Of a DNA stretch of 64,000 bases, positions 54,952-64,000 are shown in pieces. The translations under genes were made by a program, and so were the position numbers. Every line of letters starts with the position of its first letter. Within the stretch, counting starts at the first letter, position 1. The notes below the pieces were generated by a model. It worked only from the letters and a program-made list of their open reading frames with translations, made no database searches and was not told where the DNA came from. The stretch spans positions 74,246-138,245 of the forward strand of contig NW_006767442.1 of the NCBI RefSeq assembly GCF_000264995.1, written 5' to 3'. Source of the stretch: Punctularia strigosozonata HHB-11173 SS5 (Eukaryota > Basidiomycota > Agaricomycetes > Corticiales > Punctulariaceae).

Positions 54952-55465
54952 GTTGTGCCAGGGGGCGTGACGGGTTCAACGCAATGACCTACGGACCGTG
55001 GAGGATTATCAATAACATCTTTTATCAAAGACTTGGTTTCCCATGCGTAGAGCTTGGGGAGAAGACGCCCGCCGTGGCAATATGGTGCCAACTGACCGCA
55101 TGACCAGTCATTTCGACCACAGTCCCAAAACAGAATGAAAGAAGAAGCTCCATGCATAAACAATAGAGTACACGAATCTTTGTATCGCAATGTCTTGTCG
55201 GATGGAAGTCAGTATACAGCGGGGTGGTCGAAGATATCGAATGCAGTGCCGCCAGAGAACGATGGTCATAAAACCCTCTATGTAGTAAGGGAGTTTCATG
55301 ACGATGACAATCAATAAAAGAGCTCAGAATGCACTGGCTGGTTGACAGGAGCCATTCTGCATGAGGTACGGCTGGTGGATAACAATTCTACACCGAAAAA
55401 AATAGTAAGGCTGTCAGGTCAGTTCATCGAATCTGACATATTACTGCGCGATAGGTAAGTTCTAC
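54952..55465. other. Intergenic region, nothing seen
   Basis: 514 bp between two minus-strand genes. Short frames only. It presumably holds the ABM gene's promoter. Confidence 0.4.
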
Positions 55466-57021
55466 CTAATGGCCCCCATCCTCAGTTCGCTCCTCCACTG
55501 GCACAGAATGCACGTCATGCTTGGGCCGCACGAAAGACCGTTCATCGAAATCGTCGTCAACGACGAAATCAGGTATGCGAGGTGCTGAAGGCTTCAAAAC
55601 CTGTACAGCGTCAAGAACCCGCGCAGGAAAATCAAACAACATACTGACAATTTGATCTGATTGGCGCCTCGGGTTTGGTGAACGGACAAGTGTTGAGTGA
55701 ACGCCAGCCGATGAGGCGGTGAGCTCCATACTTGTGGTCGCGATATAGTTAGCTCTCAGTGTCCGCCGAACATTGAGCGAGGTGAGGAGAGCATTGAAGT
55801 ATACTGCACGTTTCGTAAATTAGCCTCTTGATGCGTGAGAGGTACAAATAAGCAAATCACATTTAGAAGCAACGAAGTATACTCCAAGGTACACAACTAA
55901 CAATAAAGATCAAAATCAGTCTCGCAACATTGAACGCTTATGCAGAAAACTCACAGTTGTCCGGCATTGTGGCGAACTGATGAAGAACGACTGTCATTGC
56001 GAGTTCGGTCCGGGACACAAGAATAACGTACGCATATGACATCGGTGATCGTGGCAGACGATGTGATCAAGCAAGTTTCTATTTCTCCGACATTAGCGAC
56101 AATCAAACGTGTTTGCACATATTCGCCGACCGATAGTGAATGCTAAACATAGATAAGTCATAACTACGTTTCATATTTGGAGGTACTTACTTAGTATCCT
56201 TTCAATTATTTGCCGAGTGCTCTTGAGTCCGTGTCGCTTTGGGGATAGGTAGAATACAAGGGCTGCTGCTATGCAGAAGTCTGCTACAGCTGAGGTAATC
56301 AAGCTGAGTTCGATCAATAGACAAGTAATTACGATAGGCAGGGGATCATTGATAGCTACCCAGCACGGATACTCCAACCGAAATTTTTCTCGTAAAGCGC
56401 GATATTGCGGCTGCCGTCATGAAGTGCACCATACGTGGTCACGATGCCCAAGGCCAACCTTGCCAGGCACAGAAGCGAACATATCGCAGTGACGATATAA
56501 GAGCGGCCGAGGACCCAGACTCTGACGGTAAAGAATGCTTGGCAAGCGCACCCTACCACCGTGGAAAAAGCAGTGTTGATTTCCAGAGACCACACCCCGG
56601 TCGTCAGGACTTGGGGTTTGAAGTAGTTCTCGATTGTATCTTGACGGAACCCATCAGCCCCGGTACGGAAAATGCATGCATGCTAAATGACTGACAGAAG
56701 TAGGCGGTGTGCGCGATGATTGCACAGTGTGCGCCATCGAGAACCCACAACGTCGACACCTGCACGAGTGTTCTTTCTAAGGAGTACAAACGAAACTGAA
56801 ACTGCTTACCAAATATCTAAGTGAGAGTGCATCATCTGGAAAATTCGTGAAGTAGCTGTACGTTTGTAGAGTAGCAATGCCGAACAAACTGGCAGGTATC
56901 TCCCGTGTGAAAAACGGTTGGCCTGGCGTGGACTCGATATGACTCACTATACGGAGAACATCACCCCAACATACAGAGCTCCCAATGTCAATCCCAAGTC
57001 GGGCATGTTCGCAGACGACAT
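55466..57021 (-). CDS. DUF6534-type seven-helix membrane protein
   Basis: A member of a large family of basidiomycete serpentine membrane proteins of unknown function. Start at 57021: MSSANMPDLGLTLGALYVGV, then across an intron LFGIATLQTYSYFTNFPDDA, QVSTLWVLDGAHCAIIAHTA, WSLEINTAFSTVVGCACQAF, FTVRVWVLGRSYIVTAICSL, CWVAINDPLPIVITCLLIEL and the family signature SAVADFCIAAALVFYLSPKR with GLKSTRQIIERILSK. The last helix region and YFNALLTSLNVRRTLRANYI precede a cytosolic tail ending in 55466. The topology fits N-terminus out, seven helices. A GPCR-like sensing role has been guessed for such proteins but is not shown. Several introns; one around 55950-56170 is poorly resolved. Confidence 0.85.
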
Positions 57022-58468
57022 TCTGCAAAGGCGCAAGCGTGAACCAGCGAAGTGCAGTGGTGACCAGGTGGTGGACAGGTACGAGCTCCGGGCTAATGCC
57101 GCGGCTCGTTCGGGCGTTATAACAAGATCTTTGTATAGATCGTGGGTTCATTCCAGTGGCCGTGACACCGAAGTAGAATCATTCTACATAGAGAAGTTCC
57201 CGGCTTTCCGCGCGAATGACGAACCTTCCGATCACGCGTGAGATCCTTGGTTGCCGGTTTGACGCATGACCTGAACTCGGCCGGTGGTTAGTCGACATCT
57301 CGAGATGATGGACGAAGCGAACCGTGAGTCAACGATACACTAAGTTTAGCCTTCGTTCCGGGACAGGCAACACAGAACATCACAAGAAACAGCCCTCATA
57401 GGATTCCCTACTGCGCTGGGAACACGTCTGGGTTAAATGGGTATACATCTTACCACAGATCTAACCTGATTCAATAGCACCGCCTCGCAAGAAGCTGATC
57501 ATCCTCGAAGTCCCGTAACCAACGGCGCAAGGATGCATGTCGGATTGAGTCAGTTTATGGGAACCGCGGTCCATGCGCATGGCAGTTCCAGTGTGCTTGA
57601 CGATTGTATTGTATTCCCTATTCATAGCAACGAACTGCTGCCAATGGTAGCGCACGACATGTGGTAGGAATCCGTGAGGCTGATGATCTTTCGTAAAGAT
57701 ATTCACCTTGTCAAGAATCCGTCGGGAACCGACTGCTCACTACGGATCCTCCATGGCCACCGGAGTGGCGTTCAGGACTGCACATCCGCATTACATCTCA
57801 GCCGAAGGTGCCGGGATGCTACAGATTCCACGTATGTCCGGCTGAGAGCAGAGTGCGAGAAGCTGCACAACAGCTGAAGCTCGATATAGAGAGAGCCTAG
57901 GACAAAGAAAAATGAGACATGGCACTCTATTGGAAGAAGTGCGCACGCCGCTACCTATGAGTAGGTCATCGGAGTCCGAACGATTTGATCTGTGCGCTTA
58001 TGTTTCAACCTATAATTACACTTGCTGCATAGGTGAGTCTATACTTGTCCATTGTGATTCCGCGATACGATACTGGCCAGCCCCAAATCCTGTAACAACA
58101 GCAAGATCCAAAAGAGACGAAGCATAGTTAAGGTGGCTGGAAGAGACGGTGTAAGGACAAGCATAACTACTTATATTTATGGTTAATGTGATAAAGACCA
58201 TGATGAACTGTGGTGGCGTAGATGAGGGTACATTGTCGAGTGCGTGAGTGAGGTGAAATATGAGAGAATAGTATATAGTACCGCTGGAAGCAGCGCGTGG
58301 ACCAACCATGGACTGTGAGGCTGATTTGATGGGTATTGGTGTGCATATCGGATGTCGTAAAGGATCCTCGGTACCATGCGAGGTGTATCCCGAGGACAAA
58401 GTCATAAGAGCAAGCGGATGGAGGACAGACAGGGGACTCGTATGCCTGGTGAAGTGCGGAAAGTTGGA
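57022..58468. other. Gene-poor stretch
   Basis: 1.45 kb upstream of the DUF6534 gene and downstream of CDH1. No coherent coding frame, RNA gene or repeat was recognised. The part from 58150 to 58468 is likely 3' UTR of CDH1. Confidence 0.4.
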
Positions 58469-60255
58469 TCATCGGATGAGCTTGCCAAAGTCCAACATAG
58501 ATTCCTTCCCTTGCCTCTCCTTCCCTTCCCTCGGACTAGGAAAAGCGTTCCAAAATCGTAAGGTTTCGTCGCCGGCGCCGGTAACGATCGTCTCTCCATC
58601 GGGGCTCATGGCCAGGTAAAGGACGCGATGGGTGTGCCCCGTCAAGCTTGCTACCATGTTGAGACTCGGGTATTTCCATATGCATATCTGGTTCTGCGCT
58701 GTGGTAGAGGAAAAACCGTGGGTGGAGACGAGTTCGTGGGAGGTGCGGGACCAAACCAGATTGCAGACTTGCGAGCCAGTGTCAAGCTCGTTGAGCATAG
58801 CGCCGTTGAAGACGTTCCAGAACCGGATGTGCTTGTCTTGTGTTCCTCCTCCTGTGGCCAGTATACCGGATACGTGGGGATCCCACGCTAGTGCTTTGAC
58901 AGCAGCGGTATGTTCGTGGAACTTCCACAAAGGGGCATCTCCGACACCGTCTTCGGTGCCGCTCCCACTGTTCGTCCCTACACTCGTGTTTCTCCGCCTG
59001 TTCGACCCTCTCAAGTCCCAAATGCACACCTTGTTATCGTTTCCACCGCTAGCAAGTGTAGCGTTCATGACGCCGCCATCGCCACTCCATCGAATCCCGC
59101 AGACTTCTTGCCGATGGCCCTGGGACTTCTTGAACGGTTTGAGAGTCGCTTCTCGGGTGTCGCGATGGTGTATCATCCTATCGCGCGAACCTGAGCTCAA
59201 TACGTGAGAGTTCCAGCCTAGAGCACCGATTCGTTGCCCGTGAGCTGAAGAATAGGACCTCTGGAGCTGAAGCGTGGCTCCATCGTAAATATGAAGACGC
59301 CCAGACATGGTGCCGATCGCCAACATAGTGCCTTTTTGAACCCATGAAACGGAAGAGATGCTGTCATTCTTCGACTGAAGGTCGCAAAGTTTGCTAACTG
59401 CAGCAGTGTGCGCAGTCCAGAGGTAGACGCAGCTACCCAGCCCCACTGCCAGTACGTTCGTGCTCGACCAGTCGACAAGATTGAGGTAAAAGTCGTCTGC
59501 GAGCTCTGGTGCATCCAAGACGCGATACGGCGTCTTGCATACGCTCCGGAGCTGGCGTCGAGGCGATTCGAGTATGAGCCGTGACTCTGCGCGTACGGGC
59601 GATATCGAATAGACGGCATCGGTGGGATCATCTAATCGGCGTGTAGGTGTAGTCGGGTGGGAGGGCGAGTTGTAATGGAAGATGCGTCGACGCGAGGGTG
59701 TTGAGGGTGTTCCAGGAGTAGCGGTGACGGGGGGACGAGCGGGTGATGAAGGCCTGTGGGGTGAGGGAGGGGTGACTTCGGTATGCAATACGGATGTAAA
59801 AAGGGCGTTCGCTTGTTCTAGCTAATTGATGAGCAATGATTCGTCAGCAAGGAAAACGGAGGGAACGCACCTCGTAACGCGTCAGATTCGCTGGGAATGA
59901 TCCGGCTCTTGGACGGCGTGGTGGGCATATCTTCCATGAGGTGATACGAAGTGCGCATGTCCCCGGCGTCGCGTGAGGGGACGAATCTGTCGCCGTAATC
60001 CCGCCGCGTCCGACTGGGGCTGCGGCTGGGCGTCTGTTCTCTCCTCCTTCTCCCCCTCTCCAGCGGTACGTGTTCATCGCTCTCTCCCCCGCTAGACGTC
60101 GGTCTAGAATCAAGAGATGGCGTGGATGAAGAGCCCGCTTTGACGGCAAAGATAGGATTGACTCGCGGTCGTGTTCTCCGCGGTTCTTCTTCGTCGGATT
60201 GGTTCTGGGCGGCACGCAGTCGCTTGCCGAACGGTGAGTTTTTGAGGCCAGACAT
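58469..60255 (-). CDS. CDH1: CDH1/FZR1, WD40 activator of the anaphase-promoting complex
   Basis: Recruits substrates to APC/C in late mitosis and G1. Exon 1 (from 60255) begins MSGLKNSPFGKRLRAAQNQS and carries the C-box DRFVPSR (residues 89-95), which binds APC/C. A short intron (GTGCGTT...CAATTAG, near 59822-59870) leads to a long exon: Pro/Ser-rich linker with several SP/TP sites (SPSHPTTPTRR), VCKTPYRVLDAPELADDFYL, then seven WD repeats (e.g. LVDWSSTNVLAVGLGSCVYL, GIRWSGDGGVMNATLASGGN, YLAMSPDGETIVTGAGDETL) and a C-terminal LIR, the IR tail that docks on APC3/Cdc27. The DRFVPSR context and the KTPYRVLDAP motif favour Cdh1/Srw1 over Cdc20. Complete. Confidence 0.95.
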
Positions 60256-60578
60256 GATTCAAAGATCTGTAGTGGTGTAGCCTAGGATGTTGTGGCTTGC
60301 ATGTGGTTACTCGTGTTGATCTTAGCGGCCCGGAGTCAGAGGTGGACGAAGAAGGTTGGAAACGCGTCGGGAAGCGTAAGAGTCGAACAATGGCGATACT
60401 GCATTGTTTGTCTTTGTCGGAGTCTGAAAATATCAAAGGTATCTAACAAACGGGTAAAACAAGGTAAGACAACTCCACTACGTTGGATTTGTCTTTCATC
60501 AGACTTATCCAAAGTGACCCAATTCGTCTCCTCCCACACTGACGTCTGACCTACTTCCATGGCCTAGCGTGCCTCGCC
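60256..60578. promoter_or_regulatory. 323-bp bidirectional promoter region, CDH1 / SPT7
   Basis: The divergent starts at 60255 and 60579 are separated by 323 bp with no other gene. Confidence 0.5.
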
Positions 60579-63500
60579 ATGAATGTTCGTCGCGACACTC
60601 TTGCCATCCATCCGTAACGACTCGTTCTGACGATTGTCCAGAACCTCCTGCGGGCATTGGCCTCGAGCCATACCGAACTTCACCTACAGAACGCGCCGAA
60701 CGCGCTCGCAAACCCGGATCTACGCCTATTGTACAACACCGTCAAGGAAGCGCGTGTACGTCCCGTTCGAACCTCCTCTTTGACGCCCGGATCTCATGGA
60801 GATGGATAGCGCCAACAATATGACAAGCTTTCCGATGCGTTTTACGAGTCCCTGGAGGCGTTCCTCCACGACCTTCGCACAGTTACCATGGTTCGTTCCG
60901 TTATCACACATTCGTTATAACCAGCTCATCGGGCTGCAGGACAACCGCGATGCGGAAGCCTTTCTTAAACCCGTGGCTAAGGCTGAAGCGCCAGACTATT
61001 ACGATGGTGACTGTGGCCATCCCGCTGCCCGAACCAGCATGCTGATGTGAACGGTGGCTTTGTTCAACCTTGTAGTGATCGCGAATCCAATGGACCTTGG
61101 CACCATGCTCAAGAAAGTCAAGAACAAGTCTTACAAGTCCAAGCGCGAGTTTCAGGATGATCTTGACCTTATATGGTCCAACTGTTTCACCTACAATGCT
61201 ACAGAGGTACGTGTTAGCTCCTCGGCTACCGTAGTTGCCTATTCTAACTTGTGGACACTGCGTAATTTAGAACCACCCTCTGCGACAGTGTGCTTCTCGT
61301 CTCAAAGAAAAGGCAGACAAGCTCCTTAGGCACATAACTGACCGCAAGGACCGCATTGACCCTGACATCCCTGCGAACCTCGCCCTCGCTCTGCAATCGT
61401 CGGCGACAGCATCCTCCTCTAAGTCTGCCTCTGCAGGCTCTCCAAACGACAGAGCTGTCGCGAATGGCAAGAGCAAGTCGCCGTCCTCCTCACCCGCGCC
61501 ACCGCCGGTCAACGGTGTTAATGCTAACGGCCATGTCCACGCACCTTCTATATCTCCCGGACCGTCGTTCTCCCAGCGACCCCTTTCACCTCGCCCTTTA
61601 GTCCCACATACATCAGCCCGGTCTACGTCTCCCGTCAAGACCGCCATCGCCCAACCCCGACACAAGGCCTCGTCCTTCGCTGACTCTCCCGCGCTGATAC
61701 GCACTCCGGCAGGGATGGCCACCTTCGCCCGCCTTGACGCCGGCCTTGACGCCGGCCCCTCGCGAGAATGGAGAATGGGCATTCGAGAATATGTACCCGA
61801 GGCGTTCGAGGGTGAAGAATCCGATGTGGTCGTCAAAGATGAAGACCACGATGAGATGGACGTGGATGACGCTAGCCAGCTCGGATACAAGCGGAAACTG
61901 TGAGTGCGACTGAGTGTGTGCTATCCTTGCGCAGGAACTTACTTGCCTTCTGCGCCCAGTAGCAGCCATTCGCAAACGCGACCGCGTAAACGATCTCGTC
62001 CACGCGCGGAGATTGCTGAGGCTAGCCAGCGCGAGCTCGACATATGGTGGAATGCCGTCGGCAGCGACGCGTTCATCGCAAACGGCCTGCCACCTACATA
62101 TCACACGCTAGCTGACGAAGAGCCTTCAACTTCAGGGCGATTGACGAATATCGGAAGTACACCAGCGGACCAGGTCCGAAACGTGCGGATCCGGGACCCG
62201 CCCCGGTCACCACTCAAATCGAAAGCAACATTACCCAAGTCGCCAAAAAAGCGGAAAGCTGCTCCCAAAGACCCGCAAAAGGTCAAGGAAGGGGCGAAAG
62301 GTAGCTTGCTTACGATCATGGACGACAACATTCGGACGATGCGCCGAGTTCGTCAAGCGCATGGGAAGCTTCTGGAGTTCAAAGAAAGTCAGGCGAACGA
62401 GGATGGTGCTGAAGGAGAAGATGGGATCGGTGGTCCCAACGTTGGCGGCAAGGCACTGGCAGTAACTGCGCCAGGTCCAGGAGTGCCACCTGCTTTGGAA
62501 GACGTCGCTGAAGAGGAGGAACCAAGGGCGACCAGGAGATGGCGGCCTACGTACGTGGTATCAGGTTCAGAGCAGCGTCCAAACGGGCAGGATTCGGGAT
62601 CTATCGGTGTACTGTCGCACATGGGCCAGGCCAAAGGGGAGAATGCAGCGGCGACTTCTCAAGATCGGCATCCGAAGCCCGCTAGCGACGTGGAAATCAA
62701 CGAGCAAGCCGCTGAGCAATGCCTGAATTGGATGAGTGGCAAGGTTTTGGAGCACGTTGGGTTCCAAGGTAAATTACTTGTACCGAAGTCACCTATGCGC
62801 GTTTGCGTCGTTGTATGTACCCATCCGCTTACATGACTTTGCTAGGTACCTCCAAGGTCGCTCTTTCTGTAATCTCGAGCGTAGCCTCGGAATACCTCTT
62901 CAACGTCGGACGAACGATCCGATATCTCTCGGACAAGTACTCACATCGGATGTCCGCTGAGGTTCGCATCCGTTGCCACATTGGATGATATTATGCTAAA
63001 CCGGGTTACAGGAAATCATACTACACACGCTCTTCGAGTCCGGCACTAATCGCGTTCAAGACTTGGAACGTTATATTACGGACGATATCGTTCGCCATGG
63101 TACCAGGATGAGCGAGCTCGAGAAACGACTCGAAAGCGCGTATGCGGAAGCGGTGAGTTGATCTCGATCATAGAGGGCGAGACATCATATTGATCGATGT
63201 GACCAATCAGACCGCGGGTGAAACGTTCGTTGACGACGATGCCTTATTCGGGAAGGAAGAGGACGAGAACGAAGACGGTGCTTTTGTCATGTGCGCATCT
63301 TTCCGTCTTTTGCCCGTTTAGCGACGTACTCATTCGTTTAATACAGGGGCAACTTCACAGACGCATTGGGCGAGGACTTCCTGGGTCTTCGCGAGCTCGG
63401 TATCGCGGATGAGTTTGGCTTGTCCAGTCTCAGCGTACCGAAGAAGCTGCTCAAAGCAAAGAACCGAGCAGAACAAGCGGCGGCCGCTGCGTACGTCATA

Positions 63501-64000
63501 CAGAGTTGCATGCAAACTTGCCCACTGAAGTATGCGTTTCTCCAGCGCCGCGAAGCCCGCGGAGCCTCCGCTGCCTTTTCCTCCCCCGCCTCCCTTCATA
63601 CCACTGGATTCCACCCGAATCGACGATCAGATCGGCTTACTCAGATCGTACTATCAACGTCGCGTTCAAGCAATCAAGCCCAACGTCCCGGTGCCCTTGC
63701 CGCCTACAATGGGCACATCCTTACTGCCTCCCCCTCCACCCGGCATATACGGCGTTTCAAGTCCGCTGTTGCAACCTCCGATGCCACCTCCAATACCACC
63801 GCTCGTTGTACTGCAGGACGATCCAATAGATTCGGCGCAAACGAAAATTGGTCCTATTGGTCAGATCACGAAACCCACCGGGACGTCAGGCGGGGCGAAG
63901 AAGAAGAGCAAGGGCAAGGACAAAGAACCCAAGGACAAGGGAAGCGAACCTGGTCCAAAGGAGGCAGACGGAGGCCCCGCTGGGGACGTTGCTATGAGTC
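60579..64000 (+). CDS. SPT7: SPT7, bromodomain and histone-fold subunit of SAGA (5' part, runs off the edge)
   Basis: A core scaffold subunit of the SAGA coactivator. The first coding exon is only ATGAAT (60579-60584); after an intron the protein reads [33 protein letters not shown], then [20 protein letters not shown]. The bromodomain follows: [20 protein letters not shown] (intron inside, near 61010-61070), [39 protein letters not shown]. After a disordered stretch come [20 protein letters not shown], the histone fold [18 protein letters not shown] with [20 protein letters not shown] and [20 protein letters not shown], then the SAGA-type [19 protein letters not shown] and a Pro-rich and Lys-rich tail still open at 64000. 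Family order is complete so far. The histone fold is the known partner of TAF10. Confidence 0.93.

Noticed and set aside
1-64000. CRISPR arrays, bacterial operons, biosynthetic gene cluster
   Set aside because: No repeat-spacer pattern; the genes are eukaryotic with introns, and neighbours are functionally unrelated apart from general secretion and transcription themes.

Overview
The window reads as nuclear DNA of a basidiomycete fungus, most likely an Agaricomycete and perhaps a wood- or litter-decaying polypore. The genes are dense and carry many 45-80 bp GT-AG introns. Several families are typical of the group: a DUF6534 seven-helix protein, a multigene-type cytochrome P450, small secreted proteins, a GH28 exo-polygalacturonase and a GH29 fucosidase. 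A U2 snRNA gene, TAF10, CCT8, CDH1 and SPT7 confirm eukaryotic nuclear sequence. There are no CRISPR arrays, operons or rRNA genes. Exon joins were read by eye from splice signals and protein frame; outer gene limits are firmer than inner ones.

Layout. 1-4400: poorly resolved minus-strand coding remnants, an intact Tc1-type transposon (1490-3062), and the 5' part of a P450 that stops at the transposon. 4401-11252: twin-ABC ATPase (ModF/YDR061W type, minus), RidA (plus), an unknown membrane protein (minus), a secreted protein (plus). 11458-20545: a whole-looking, apparently young Ty3/Gypsy chromovirus-like element with seemingly identical 281-bp LTRs and a 5-bp target duplication, lying just upstream of the PFF1-type vacuolar protease gene (20775-24240). 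24508-26592: a single-zinc-finger protein and CMC4, divergent, with a 215-bp MITE between them. 27459-34961: secreted glycoprotein, RG-rich protein, TAF10 (minus) and a protein rich in SUMO-acceptor-like motifs. 35500-42685: GH29 alpha-fucosidase, CCT8 (minus), SDR-like protein. 43743-49777: a secreted Cys-rich protein made of repeated exons, U2 snRNA (minus), PHO84-type phosphate transporter, exo-polygalacturonase (minus). 50195-53709: LYR protein and a Ser/Pro-rich unknown interrupted by an assembly gap with duplicated flanks. 54530-64000: ABM-domain protein, DUF6534 protein and CDH1 (all minus), and the 5' part of SPT7 (plus, runs off the edge).

How the genes relate. Most neighbours are unrelated housekeeping genes arranged as divergent pairs with short shared promoters (CCT8/SDR 119 bp, TAF10/SUMO-motif gene 131 bp, CDH1/SPT7 323 bp). 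Two genes encode known physical partners, TAF10 and SPT7, whose histone folds pair in the SAGA complex. The secreted set (GH28, GH29, three other secreted proteins) fits life on plant material. Of the less usual items, the strongest are the repeat-exon Cys-rich secreted protein, the SUMO-motif protein with a duplicated exon, the Tc1 copy whose ends coincide with splice signals, two GC-AG introns in very small genes, and the MITE in a bidirectional promoter.
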